Source: Deltaproteobacteria bacterium (GTDB lineage: Bacteria > Myxococcota_A > UBA9160 > UBA4427). From it: DNA of 64,000 bases. Below are positions 16,837 through 25,890 of the stretch, piece after piece. How positions within the stretch are numbered: the first letter of the stretch is position 1; every line of letters starts with the position of its first letter. The position numbers and the translations under genes were made by a program. The DNA lies in NCBI GenBank assembly GCA_016713665.1, contig JADJOR010000001.1:248001-312000 (forward strand). The letters run 5' to 3'. The notes below the pieces were generated by a model. It worked only from the letters and a program-made list of their open reading frames with translations, did not search any database and had not been told where the DNA came from.

Positions 16837-17376
16837 TCAGGCGGGGCGCTCGTCCGCCGCAGAGCGTGGGTTGGCGGCGGCGGGGGCCCCGGACTCGAGC
16901 AGGACCTTCATCTTCTGGAGGGTCGTCCAGTGGGCGTTCCGGGCCTGCCACGTCACGAACCCGCGCAGGCCGAAGGGGGCGCGGAGCGAGACCTGCTCCC
17001 GGAGCCGCGTCGTCTCCGTCGTGCCGGCTGCGCTCGGTACGCCGGAAGCGCTCTGGCCCGGCTCGAGGCGATAGACGGTGTGGAGGTAGACGCCGGGGGA
17101 TTGCCAGGCATGGCCGTGGACCTCGTCGTCGGCGACGGGGTCGAGGGCGGCGGTGTAGACGGTCCGCATCGTGAAGGGGCCGACGGGGATCTGATCGACG
17201 ACGCGGTAGTGACGCGCTTGCGGAAGGTCGGCGCGGGGCGGCAGCGCGCGGATCGACTCGATCAGCGGATGCAGCGGGGCGAGGTTCTCGAGCGCGCAGA
17301 GATGGGCATGGAGCACCGCGCGCGGCACCGCGATCTCGATCTCGAGCTCGAAAGAATACGAGGAAGGCGCGCTCAA
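16837..17376 (-). CDS. SRPBCC (START-like) ligand-binding protein
   Basis: This is a 179-residue protein of the polyketide cyclase/SRPBCC fold, which binds hydrophobic ligands in a deep cavity. The N-terminal strand-helix pattern (FELEIEIAVPRAVLHAHL) and the DQIPVGPFTMRTVYTA and HAWQSPGVYLHTVYRL strands fit the fold, as does the long C-terminal helix (WTTLQKMKVLLES). The TTG start at 17376 overlaps the P450 stop (TTGA), so translation is coupled. That pairing suggests the two act on the same lipid-like ligand. No catalytic residues can be assigned. Confidence 0.72.
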   Translation of the reverse strand: MSAPSSYSFELEIEIAVPRAVLHAHLCALENLAPLHPLIESIRALPPRADLPQARHYRVVDQIPVGPFTMRTVYTAALDPVADDEVHGHAWQSPGVYLHTVYRLEPGQSASGVPSAAGTTETTRLREQVSLRAPFGLRGFVTWQARNAHWTTLQKMKVLLESGAPAAANPRSAADERPA

Positions 17377-18566
17377 GCCGGCGTCAACCGCAACGGGAAG
17401 CGCTCGAGGGTCCGCAGGGCCGTCGCCGCGGCCCACTTCGGCCGCTCGCCCAGCAGCTCGATCCCCGCAAAGCGCCGCAGCAGGGTCGAGAACGCGACGC
17501 GGGCCTCCATGCGCGCGATGCTCGCGCCCATGCAGAAATGCATTCCCCATCCGAAGCTCAGATGATGCGTGTCGGCGCGTCCGACGTCGAAGCGATCGGC
17601 CTCCGGGTAGACGGCGGGATCCCGGTTCGCCGAGGCGAGATTCACGTGGACGAGCTCGCCCTTGCGAACCGGATGGGCTGCGACCTCGAGGTCGGCGAGG
17701 GCGACCCGCGTCAGGAAGAGGATCGGCGGCTCGAAACGGAGGATCTCCTCGACGGCGTTCGGGACGAGCTCCGGCTCGCGTCGCAGCCGCGCGAGCTCCG
17801 CGGGATAGTCGAGCAGGCTGATGAGCCCGTTGCCGATCAGGTTGCGCGTCGTCTCGTGGCCCGCATAGAGCAGCTGGACCACCATCGCGACGAGCTCTTC
17901 GCGCGATAAGCGATCGCCGTCCGCTTCGACGGCGATCAGGGCGGAGAGCAGATCGTCTCCGGGGCGAGCCCGTCGCTCCCGGATCTGGCGCGTCACGTAG
18001 TCGTCGAACGACTCCATCGCCCGATCGGCGCCGACGCGGGCCTCCGGCGTCGGCGTCGCCGTCGCGAGGGAGAGCGCCGCCGTCCACTCGCCGACCGCTT
18101 CGAAATCGATCGACGGGATCGCGAGCAGGCTGCAGATGACCTGGAGCGGGAGCTTCTGCGCGAACGAGTCGTAGAGGTCGACCTCGCGGGCCTCGGCGGC
18201 CTCGCCTGCGAGCGTCTCGGCGATCTGCTCCGTGATCGGCGTGATGCGCGCGACCTGGCGCGGGGTGAAGGCGCGCGAGAGGAGCCCACGGAGGCGATCG
18301 TGGTCCGGCGGGTCGAGGAAGACGAGGGTCCGTCTCACCCAGTCGATGTAGGGCCCGTCGTACCAGCCCTGCTGCGCGTAGTAGTGGGCATTCATCGCGC
18401 CGAAGCGCCGGTCCTGGAGGATCTCGGCGACGTCGTGCTGGCGCAGGAAGAGGACGGTCCCGAGCTCGGGGACGAGGGCGAGTCGGGCGCCGGCCTCGAC
18501 GAGGGGGGCGACCGTGGCGTGGGGGGCGCGGAAGAAGCGGTCGTCGAAGGGGAGGCTCGACAGCAT
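17373..18566 (-). CDS. Cytochrome P450
   Basis: This is a 397-residue soluble bacterial P450 monooxygenase. The haem-binding loop is FGWGMHFCMG with the axial Cys at about 345. The I-helix oxygen-activation motif is AGHETT (~235). The K-helix ExxR is in EEILRFEPP. Length is that of class I bacterial P450s such as CYP107 and CYP125 relatives. No ferredoxin or ferredoxin reductase gene is next to it, so redox partners lie elsewhere. It forms a two-gene unit with the SRPBCC protein. Substrate is unknown. A steroid, terpene or fatty acid would suit the neighbourhood. Confidence 0.92.
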   Translation of the reverse strand: MLSSLPFDDRFFRAPHATVAPLVEAGARLALVPELGTVLFLRQHDVAEILQDRRFGAMNAHYYAQQGWYDGPYIDWVRRTLVFLDPPDHDRLRGLLSRAFTPRQVARITPITEQIAETLAGEAAEAREVDLYDSFAQKLPLQVICSLLAIPSIDFEAVGEWTAALSLATATPTPEARVGADRAMESFDDYVTRQIRERRARPGDDLLSALIAVEADGDRLSREELVAMVVQLLYAGHETTRNLIGNGLISLLDYPAELARLRREPELVPNAVEEILRFEPPILFLTRVALADLEVAAHPVRKGELVHVNLASANRDPAVYPEADRFDVGRADTHHLSFGWGMHFCMGASIARMEARVAFSTLLRRFAGIELLGERPKWAAATALRTLERFPLRLTPA

Positions 18567-18684
18567 GGCTCAATCCTCCCGCCGCGCTCCTCGGGAGTCA
18601 AGACCGGGGGCCGGGCGCTTACGGCGCCCTTCGGACGAGACGCCTTCTGCCCCGTGGACGCGTGAATCTCGCGCGTCGCGGGGA

Positions 18685-19332
18685 TCAGGCCGAGCGCATC
18701 CGAGAGGCCATGCGTCCTGCCGCGAGCGCAAGCATGAGGGCGAGCACGCCCTGGCCCGCGGCGCCGAAGAGCGGGACGGGCAGGGGCGGCGGCGTCGAGC
18801 GCGTATAGGAAAAGCCGCCGCCGGACCCGAGCGAGGTCCAGGCCGTCATCGTGACGTCGATGTAGATGTCCTGGGAGATGATGTGGAGCACGCCCGGCCG
18901 ACCCAGGGTCGCGAGGGGCTGTTGGCCATGGGCCGTCGACCATTCGTCGAACTGGAGCATCGCGAAGTTCGTCGCGCGAATCTCGTTGTCGGGCACTGCG
19001 GGATTATTCAGTCCCCAGGCCCACTCCGTATCCGCGGGGCTCGTCCCGAGCAGGAAGAAGGTCTCGGTCGCGGCGTTGTAGAGCCCGCGCGTGTTGCCGC
19101 GGGTGATCGCGACGCCCGGGACGATCGCATCCTGATTCGCGGGCAGGCTCGGGTCGGCCCCGCTCGGCTTCGTGAAGACGATCGGGGGGCCGGTCCAGAT
19201 CGACTCGGCGTGAACGGGTCTTGCGACACCGAGCATCGTCGCACTCACGCCGACGACGAACAAGGCGAGAAACAGGCGCGCTCGGGCTCGAGATCGCCTG
19301 TTCCTCGCCGTCATGCTCGGACTCCGTCGCAT
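18685..19332 (-). CDS. Secreted protein with variant C-terminal sorting (xxVP-CTERM-like) anchor
   Basis: This is a 215-residue exported protein with no known function. An Arg-rich start and a hydrophobic helix end at ARPVHA (~42). The central part is rich in beta-type sequence (AWGLNNPAVPDNEIRATNFA, then QDIYIDVTMTAWTSLGSGGG). The tail has PLPVP, a hydrophobic helix (GVLALMLALAAGRMA) and SRMRSA. This is the tripartite layout of PEP-, IPTL- or VPxx-type sorting signals, but the signature is not PEP. It follows the PhoX-like gene after a 46-bp gap that contains a hairpin. A typical surface protein of unknown role. Confidence 0.7.
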   Translation of the reverse strand: MRRSPSMTARNRRSRARARLFLALFVVGVSATMLGVARPVHAESIWTGPPIVFTKPSGADPSLPANQDAIVPGVAITRGNTRGLYNAATETFFLLGTSPADTEWAWGLNNPAVPDNEIRATNFAMLQFDEWSTAHGQQPLATLGRPGVLHIISQDIYIDVTMTAWTSLGSGGGFSYTRSTPPPLPVPLFGAAGQGVLALMLALAAGRMASRMRSA

Positions 19333-19335
19333 ATT

Positions 19336-19366
19336 CGGGCCTCGATCCGCGAGTGATCGAGGCCCG
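19336..19366 (-). terminator. Hairpin terminator after the PhoX-like gene
   Basis: A perfect 12-bp stem (CGGGCCTCGATC / GATCGAGGCCCG) with a 7-nt loop lies directly downstream of the PhoX-like stop on the minus strand. It separates that gene from the next secreted protein, or attenuates read-through into it. Confidence 0.65.
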
Positions 19367-19378
19367 GGGCTGCGGTGA

Positions 19379-20971
19379 TCAGGGCTTGGTGAAGCCGGTG
19401 ATCATGATCAGGTCGTCCGTCTGGCCGTTGACCGGGTTCGACGTGAAGTCGAGCAGGCCCGCGGGCTGCTGGCCGTGCTGGACGATGTAGAAGGCCACGC
19501 GACCCGTTCCGTCGAAGATGAAGCCGGTCGGCTCCGCAGAGGGATCCGAGACCGACAGCATCGCCACGCAACCATCCGAGGCGAGGTCCCGGTCCGTTCC
19601 GTCCGGGAGGCAGGCCCAGACTTCGCCGAACTGCGCGTCCTCGATGATGTAGACGTTGCGCGTTCCGGGCTGGAACTCGAGGTTGTCGTGGTTCCGCATG
19701 CGCGAGTCGTTCTCGACGAAGCGCCGCGTCTCGGTCGTCGCCACCGCCGTCCCGTTGGCCAGGAAGTTCTGGAGTCCGACCGAGCCCCCGCCATTCAGCG
19801 AGACCGTGCTCTGGGCGTTGACCGTTGCGTCGGGCTCGATGGCGCAGATCGCTTCGCCGTTGTTCCCGCCGCAAGTATTCGTCCAGCACCAGAGGATGCC
19901 GCCCGTGCCGTTGCCGGTCGGGCTCATCGCGCCGTAGTTCTTGTCGACGTGGAGATCCTCAGGCCGGCAGTAGCCGGTCGCGCCCCGGGCATTGGCGTCC
20001 GCGCGCGCCGTCAGCGCGCCGACCTCGACCCAGCGGCCGCCGGTGCCGTATTCGCAGCCCTGGGCGACATCGCCGATGCCGCCGCAGCCGTGGTAGAGGG
20101 CGAAGTTGGTGCCCGCCACGAGCGGAGAATCCGCGAGGTCCGAGATCTGGTTCGGGCAGAGCTGGTTCGGGCGGACACGCGGTTGTCCCGCCGTGAGACC
20201 GCAGTTGTACGGGACGTCGGGGATGAAACGGAAGATCGCGCCGCCGTCGGCGTCGCCGCCGCCCCGGAGCTCGTCGCCGCCGATCACGACGCCGTTGTCG
20301 AGGACCTCGAGGCCCTCCCAGGCCTGCTGGACGAGCGCGTCCCGCTTGACGACCTTCGTGCTCGTCGTCGCGCTGGCGAGGCCGTCGCGGATGTCGCCCG
20401 TCGTGCGGTTCGCGATCCAGTGGCCGGTGGTGTTGAGCGGATCGATGATCTCGTAGACGGCGCCGTCGTCCGTCTCCTCGGTCGCGAGCACGGTGCCCCA
20501 GGGCGAAGTCCGGATGCCGTCGCAGCGATCCATGCCGTAGAGGAGGGTCTTGATCTCGCCGTAGTTCGGGCCGGGCGTGACGTTCACGCTCTGAACACCG
20601 GCGTTCTGGCCGTCGATCGCCGGGTTCGGACCGACTCCGAGACCCGAGCGCCCCTGCTCGATGCAGATCATCAGATGGGTGTAGTTCGTGTCGCTGGGCC
20701 AGAACGAGATCATGTCGCCGAGGAGGGCGAGGTTGCGGGTGACGTAGGTCGCCGTGAGTCCAGCCGCGAGGGTCTGTCGCTGTGAGGCAGGCTGACCGAC
20801 CGCGCGGGCGACCGAGCCCGACGGCGACGCGAGCGGCGTGCCGAAGCCGAAGAGCGTGCTCGATCGTCGTTCGAGCAGCTGCTGCTGTGACGTGCCGAAG
20901 TCCTGGGCGAACGCCGTCCCGCTCGCGAGGAGCGTGGCGAGGGCCAGGCCTGCAAATCCAATCCGCTTCAT
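19379..20971 (-). CDS. Secreted PhoX-like (DUF839) protein
   Basis: This is a 530-residue exported protein of the PhoX/DUF839 beta-propeller group, which includes calcium-dependent alkaline phosphatases. The signal peptide ends at SGTAFA (~22). Family-like segments are GLEVLDNGVVIGGDE, AIFRFIPD, SPWGTVLATEE, GYCRPEDLHVDK and NLEFQPGTRNVYIIEDA. In PhoX these segments carry the acidic metal ligands. The Tat twin-Arg signal usual for PhoX is absent, and the N-terminus looks like a Sec signal. Several Cys residues suggest disulfides. Phosphatase activity is possible but not shown. Confidence 0.75.
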   Translation of the reverse strand: MKRIGFAGLALATLLASGTAFAQDFGTSQQQLLERRSSTLFGFGTPLASPSGSVARAVGQPASQRQTLAAGLTATYVTRNLALLGDMISFWPSDTNYTHLMICIEQGRSGLGVGPNPAIDGQNAGVQSVNVTPGPNYGEIKTLLYGMDRCDGIRTSPWGTVLATEETDDGAVYEIIDPLNTTGHWIANRTTGDIRDGLASATTSTKVVKRDALVQQAWEGLEVLDNGVVIGGDELRGGGDADGGAIFRFIPDVPYNCGLTAGQPRVRPNQLCPNQISDLADSPLVAGTNFALYHGCGGIGDVAQGCEYGTGGRWVEVGALTARADANARGATGYCRPEDLHVDKNYGAMSPTGNGTGGILWCWTNTCGGNNGEAICAIEPDATVNAQSTVSLNGGGSVGLQNFLANGTAVATTETRRFVENDSRMRNHDNLEFQPGTRNVYIIEDAQFGEVWACLPDGTDRDLASDGCVAMLSVSDPSAEPTGFIFDGTGRVAFYIVQHGQQPAGLLDFTSNPVNGQTDDLIMITGFTKP

Positions 20972-21618
20972 GTGGAACTTCCCCTTTTCCCGAGTTCACT
21001 GGTCGGGCCGAGCGTGCGTCACCCGGAGGTTGCGTGGCGCGCGGCCCAGTCCATCACGACGAGTCCGTCTCGCGGTGATCGACGGGGCGGAGGATCACCC
21101 ATGCGGCCATCGAACACGGTCACGGGCCGGACAAGTTTGGGTAGCCGGATGTTGAAGACCGCTTCGCAATGGCGCACGTCGCGTCCCGGGAACGTCGCCG
21201 ATTCGATGCAATCGGATCGACGACTAACATCGATTCCGATCGAAGAGGGCCGGATCCGGGGATTCGGACCAGCTTCCGTGGCAGGAGCGGCGTTCCATCG
21301 GCCGGACGCCACCGTCTCGGCTCATCGACCGGACGATCGATCCGCGGATCGCGAGTCGACTAAGCTGCGTGATCGGAGTCGCGACGAATCTTCGGGCCCC
21401 CGTCATCGAGACGTCACGCAGGAACGTCATGCTGCGCGGGCCGGAAGCCCTCCGGTCTGGGAAAGGGATGTCCGGAGTGCCCGCACGCCCCGACGTCTGC
21501 GTCGGCGTGCGTCTCTCCCCATTCCAGGTCTCGTGGTCGTTCGACGTAACCGGCGCCGTGCGCTCGGCTCGCCAGGAGCCGGACCGCGGCAGCCAGTCCA
21601 TGGAAGGAAGGGAAGAGG
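20972..21618. other. 647-bp divergent intergenic region with no recognisable gene
   Basis: It lies between two divergent secreted-protein genes. Open frames here are short and have no coding-like features. The region should hold both promoters, but I could not identify a convincing -35/-10 pair. GAAGGGAAGAGG precedes the plus-strand ATG at 21619. Confidence 0.5.
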
Positions 21619-22230
21619 ATGCGGAAGATGAATCGCTTGTTCATGCTGATCTCGCTCGCAGGGGCGCTCGCGAGCGCGTCGGTCGCGGGGGCGGCCTCGG
21701 TCGACTTCGGTGCCAGCAACCTCAATGGCAATGGCGTGAGCGACCTCTCGTCGCCCGGGCTCCTGTCGCTGAGCGTCGACGTGGCGAACTTCTCGCCGAT
21801 CGACCTCTCGATCGTGCTCGACGGTTCCGAGCAGGGCGGGTCGTTCGGCTTCAACGGCGACTTCGCGGTCAATACCGCTGCGCCGTCGGCGATCCCGGGC
21901 TACCGGATCGAGCTGCTGACGCCGGGGGTCGCATTCTCGGTGATCGGCGACGTCGTGGACAGCTTCGGCGGGGCGGTGGCGACGTCGGGAAGCGCGACCG
22001 CGCAGGATCTCGCGTTCGCGCCTGCGGAGGATCTCGTCTTCTTCGTCGGCAACGTTCCCTTCGGCGGCACGACGGATTGGACGGTCTCGGTCCTCGCGCT
22101 TCCGCCGGGCGTCGACCGGGTCGAGATGCGCCTGTCGGCGATCCCGGAGCCCGGGACCGCACTCCTGATGGGCCTCGGACTTGTCGGGCTGGTCGTCGGC
22201 GGCCGCGCGCCGCGCGCGCCTCGCGCCTGA
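21619..22230 (+). CDS. PEP-CTERM sorting domain protein
   Basis: This is a 203-residue secreted protein. The signal peptide runs to about residue 26 (ALASASVAGAAS). The middle is Gly/Ser/Asp-rich beta structure with no known domain. The C-terminus has AIPEPGTALLMGLGLVGLVV followed by GGRAPRAPRA, a textbook PEP-CTERM signal for exosortase processing and surface or exopolysaccharide association. A second in-frame ATG at 21628 is an equally possible start. A strong hairpin terminator follows. Confidence 0.88.
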   Translation: MRKMNRLFMLISLAGALASASVAGAASVDFGASNLNGNGVSDLSSPGLLSLSVDVANFSPIDLSIVLDGSEQGGSFGFNGDFAVNTAAPSAIPGYRIELLTPGVAFSVIGDVVDSFGGAVATSGSATAQDLAFAPAEDLVFFVGNVPFGGTTDWTVSVLALPPGVDRVEMRLSAIPEPGTALLMGLGLVGLVVGGRAPRAPRA

Positions 22231-22282
22231 CTTCGGGTTCGGCCCCGCCCGGCCCCGGGTCGCGCGGCCTCGATGGATGAAG

Positions 22283-22321
22283 GAAGAAGGCACGCGAGCC
22301 CGGGGCCCGCGTGCCTTCTTC
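22283..22321. terminator. Strong bidirectional hairpin terminator
   Basis: A perfect 14-bp stem (GAAGAAGGCACGCG / CGCGTGCCTTCTTC) surrounds an 11-nt loop. It sits between the convergent PEP-CTERM gene and the amidohydrolase. The ends of the stem supply A- and T-rich tracts to both strands. Confidence 0.8.
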
Positions 22322-22351
22322 GTCTCGATCGGTGGTCGTCCCGGAGCGCCT

Positions 22352-23553
22352 CTATGCCGCACCGGCCAGCGTCGCCGCCCGATCCGGCGCCGCCACGCGG
22401 TAGAGCCTCGCCGCGTTGTCGAAGAGCAGCTTCCGTCGGTTCTCCGGCTTCGCCTTCGCGAGCCCCGCGTCGATCTTCTCCCGCACGTTCCCGTAGAGAC
22501 AGACCGGATGCGGATAGTCCGTCTCGAACAGGATGTTGTCGGGCGGGATGCGGTCCGAGGAGGCTGCGACGGCGCGTACTCCTCGAAGAAATAACAGCCG
22601 TAGACCTGGCGGGCGAAGTACTCGGAGGGCTTCAGCTTGAACTCGGGGCGCTGCTTCGCGACCTGGCCGTAGTCGAAGGTGTGGTCGCAGGCTTCGAGCA
22701 GGAACGGGATGAAGCCGATCCCGCTCTCGACCGAGACGAACTTGAGCCGCGGATAGCGGCAGAGCACGCCCGAGAAGAGCAGGTCGACGATCTGCTTCGC
22801 GTTGTCGAGGAAGAGGCCCGTCGTGAACATGCCGTTGACGCCGCCCGCGCCATAATGCTCGATCCGCTCCGGCGTCCAGAAGGTCTGGCCCTGGAAGTTG
22901 CCGGCCCCGATGTGGAAGCTGATCGCGAGGTCGAGGTCCTGGGCGACCTCCCAGAGCGGGTTCCAATGGGGGTTCGCGAGCACGGGCATGCCGTGGGATT
23001 GGGGCTCGCCGGTGAAGAGGATGCCGCGGTGGCCGAGCGCGACGCAGCGCTCGATCTCCTCTACCGAAGCCTGCACGTCCCAGAACGGGAGCGCCGTGAT
23101 CGGGAGCAGCCGGCGCGAGTCGGCGGCGCACCAGTCGGTCAGGAAGTCGTTGTAGGCGCGCACGCAGGCGAGCATGAGCTCGGGATCCTGCAGGCCGAGG
23201 AAGACCTGGGAGCCGAAGCCGCCGACGTTCGGGTAGATCGCCATCGCCCAGATCGCGAGGGAGTCCATGTAGGCGAGGCGTGCATGGGGATCGTGGGCCG
23301 CGAGCGGGATCTCGGCGAAGCCCGAGGGCGCGGAGGGGAAGGGCTCCTTCCAGCCGGCGGTCGCGGTATGACCGACGGGCGTGATCGGCGCGCGATCCCC
23401 GACGACCCAGACTTCGCTGCCGGTCGTCGGATTCTTCGTGATGTAGGGCGCGCGGTCGTGCCATTTCGCCGGGAGTCGCTTGCGGAAGAGATCCGGCGGC
23501 TCGGTCACATGGCTGTCGGCATCGATCACCCAGTCCACGATCGGCTTCGTCAT
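22352..23553 (-). pseudogene. Amidohydrolase family 2 protein, disrupted by a one-base frameshift
   Basis: The gene encodes a metal-dependent TIM-barrel hydrolase/decarboxylase of the ACMSD-like amidohydrolase 2 family. The first ~330 residues are in one frame: DADSHVTEPPDLF (metal-site start), MAIYPNVGGFGSQ, SFHIGAGNF (metal His) and YGCYFFEEYA. The C-terminal ~70 residues lie in another frame: DNILFETDYPHPVCLYG (metal Asp) and NAARLYRV. The switch is between about 22561 and 22575 and is repaired by one added base, giving about 400 residues. The ATG at 23553 has GGGAGAAGG upstream. It may be a sequencing error or recent decay. A full-length homologue lies at 49991-51196. Confidence 0.85.
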
Positions 23554-23724
23554 GGTCCTTCTCCCTTGTTTGGCGCCGGCCTCCGTCTCCGGCTTCCGTT
23601 TCCGGGAAGGCGACGCCGTCGCGCTCCACGCCGGGGGCGACCTCCCGACGATACCCCCCTGACCGCGCCCGTCGATCGCGGTCCCGGGAATTCCGGCTAG
23701 CCTCGGGACCGGGAGGAACCGACC

Positions 23725-24780
23725 GTGACGCGAAGCCGACCTCTTCGGGTGATCCAATGGGCGACGGGCAGCATCGGGCGCTATGCGATCCGCGCGATCG
23801 CCGAGGCGCCGGACCTCGAGCTCGCGGGCGTCTGGGTCCATGGCGAGAGCAAGGACGGCGTCGACGCCGGGACGATCGCGGGGATCGCGCCCCTCGGCGT
23901 TAAGGCGACCCGCGACAAGCGGGCGCTGCTCGCTCTCGACGCGGACTGCGTCCTCTACGCGCCGCTGCTCGCCGACGTCGACGAGATGTGCGCGATTCTC
24001 GAGTCCGGGAAGAATCTCGTGACGCCGACGGGCTTCTCGTTCGTGAAGGACCCGAGCCTCGCCGGTCGGCTCGAGAGCGCCTGCCGCAAGGGGGGCGTCT
24101 CCTTCCACGGCAGTGGCATCCATCCCGGCTTCGCCGGCGATCGCCTGCCCCTCGTGTTATCGGCGTTGTGCCGTCGGATCGACAAGGTCACGGTCTACGA
24201 GGTCTGCGATCTGTCCCAGGGCTCCGAGTCCCCCGAGATGGTCTTCGGCCAGCTCGGCTTCGGCATGACCGCCGAGGACGCGGCGAAGAACCCGCCTGCC
24301 CTGATGGGCTTCATGAGCAGGATCTTCTACGAGTCGATGGACATGGTCGCCGCCGGCCTCGGCTTTTCGATCGAGACCTACGAACACCGCCACGAGTTCG
24401 CCCTCGCGACCCGCGACGTCCCGATCCATGCCGGCGTCATCCAGAAGGGCCACGTCGCCGGTCAGCACTTCGAGTACACGGGCCTCGTCAAGGGCAAGCC
24501 CGTCATCCAGTTCAACACCTACTGGAAGATGTCGAAGGCGATCGAGCCGAACTGGCCCTTCGACGCGCCGATCGAGTACACCGTCGAGGTCGAGGGCGAT
24601 CCCTCCGTCCGCTGCGCGCTGACACCGATCGCGTCGAAGACGACGGAGCCGGGGCTCGTCTGGACGGCGATGAACTGCATCAACGCGATCGTGCCCGTCT
24701 GTGAGGCTTCGCCGGGTCTCAAGAGCTCCCTCGATCTCCCGATCCCGCGCGCGACCGGTCGCTTCAACCTGCCGGCCTAG
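23725..24780 (+). CDS. DapB-like NAD(P)-dependent dehydrogenase (2,4-diaminopentanoate dehydrogenase family)
   Basis: This is a 351-residue oxidoreductase. The N-terminal Rossmann motif is WATGSIGRYAIRAI (~9-22), followed by the dihydrodipicolinate-reductase-like nucleotide domain with DADCVLYAPL and LESGKNLVTPTGF. The C-terminal half resembles the 2,4-diaminopentanoate dehydrogenase-type domain (GSGIHPGFAGDRLP, EHRHEFALA, YTVEVEGDPS). The GTG start has GGGAGG 8 nt upstream. Members of this family are common in actinobacterial and Binatota-like genomes with unknown substrates. It is divergent from the amidohydrolase and precedes an SDR by 66 bp, so the latter two may be one operon. Confidence 0.82.
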   Translation: MTRSRPLRVIQWATGSIGRYAIRAIAEAPDLELAGVWVHGESKDGVDAGTIAGIAPLGVKATRDKRALLALDADCVLYAPLLADVDEMCAILESGKNLVTPTGFSFVKDPSLAGRLESACRKGGVSFHGSGIHPGFAGDRLPLVLSALCRRIDKVTVYEVCDLSQGSESPEMVFGQLGFGMTAEDAAKNPPALMGFMSRIFYESMDMVAAGLGFSIETYEHRHEFALATRDVPIHAGVIQKGHVAGQHFEYTGLVKGKPVIQFNTYWKMSKAIEPNWPFDAPIEYTVEVEGDPSVRCALTPIASKTTEPGLVWTAMNCINAIVPVCEASPGLKSSLDLPIPRATGRFNLPA

Positions 24781-24846
24781 CATACGCCCTGCCGGCCCGC
24801 GCGTCGGGCATCGTGTGTCGTGCGTCGGGAAAGGAGTCGACTCGTC

Positions 24847-25629
24847 ATGCTGCTCGAAGGCAAGGTCGCGATCGTCACGGGAATCGGTCCGGGGCTCGGT
24901 CGCGAGATCGCGCTGCTCTTCGCCCGCCACGGCGCCTCGCTCGCGATCGCGGCGCGGAGCGCCGATCGCCTCGCGCAGGTCGCAGGCGAGATCGAGGCGT
25001 TGGGGCGCCCCGTGCTCGCGCGGCCGACCGATCTGGCCGACCGCGAATCCTGTCGCGCCCTCGTCGAGGCCGCGCTCGATCGCTTCGGCCAGGTCGACGT
25101 GCTCGTCCAGAACGGTCACTACGACGGCGACTACCAGATCGTGACCGAGTCGGACCCGCAGCGCTGGCGCGACATCATGGAGGTGAACCTCTTCGGCGCG
25201 TTCCACCTGGCGCAGTTCGTGGCTCCGTCGATGCAGGCGCGGGGCGACGGGCGGCTCATCTTCGTGAACAGCGGGGCTTCGACGGATCCGCCGCCGACCC
25301 TCGGCGCCTACGCGGCCTCGAAGGCGGCGCTGGCGAGCCTCGTCCGGACGCTCGCCGTCGAGCTCGGGCCGGCGGGAATCCGCGCGAACGGCATCCAGCT
25401 GGGTCCCATGACGGGCGAGAACTTCCGCGGCTACGTCGAGGATCTCGCCCGCCGCGCGGGGCGCAGCTACGAGGAGGAGCTCGCCCGCTGGAACGAGCAG
25501 TTCCCCCTGCGTGCGACGCCGACCCCGGCGGAGTGTGCCGGGACGGCGCTTTTTCTCGCGTCGGATCTCGCGCGGCCGATCACGGGGCAGAGCATCGCGG
25601 TGAACAATGGGCGGTGGTTCGTGAGCTGA
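24847..25629 (+). CDS. Short-chain dehydrogenase/reductase (SDR)
   Basis: This is a 260-residue classical SDR that oxidises or reduces an alcohol/ketone with NAD(P). The cofactor motif is TGIGPGLGREIA (~11-22). Catalytic residues are the Ser region in IFVNSGAS and Tyr/Lys in YAASKAAL. NGIQLGPM follows in the usual position. The canonical NNAG is replaced by QNGHYDG, a difference seen in some family members. The ATG at 24847 follows AAGGAG by 10-11 nt. An in-frame GTG at 24820 gives a longer but non-conserved start. It follows the DapB-like dehydrogenase. Confidence 0.88.
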   Translation: MLLEGKVAIVTGIGPGLGREIALLFARHGASLAIAARSADRLAQVAGEIEALGRPVLARPTDLADRESCRALVEAALDRFGQVDVLVQNGHYDGDYQIVTESDPQRWRDIMEVNLFGAFHLAQFVAPSMQARGDGRLIFVNSGASTDPPPTLGAYAASKAALASLVRTLAVELGPAGIRANGIQLGPMTGENFRGYVEDLARRAGRSYEEELARWNEQFPLRATPTPAECAGTALFLASDLARPITGQSIAVNNGRWFVS

Positions 25630-25890
25630 GCCGGCGGGAGGCCCATCGGCGCAGCGCTCGAGATCGACCGATCCGGGGCGGCGCGTTCGAGGCTGCCCGA
25701 ATCGGCGCCACCCTGCCTGGCGGCTGGGCGTCGCCTGCGCCGGTGCGTGCACGGACGGCTCGCGTCGGCGCGCCTCTTCGCCTCGCGGCGAGCCCGGCGT
25801 CGCTCCTGAGGCCTCTCGCGACGAGGGCGGATTCCGGCACTCCCCTTGCTTTCATCGTCGCCAGCGGGCACGCGGTGCGGGGGCGATTGC

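Noticed and set aside
20972..21618. Short open frames, for example 21019-21312 on the minus strand
   Set aside because: They have no ribosome site or family resemblance and lie in a divergent promoter region.
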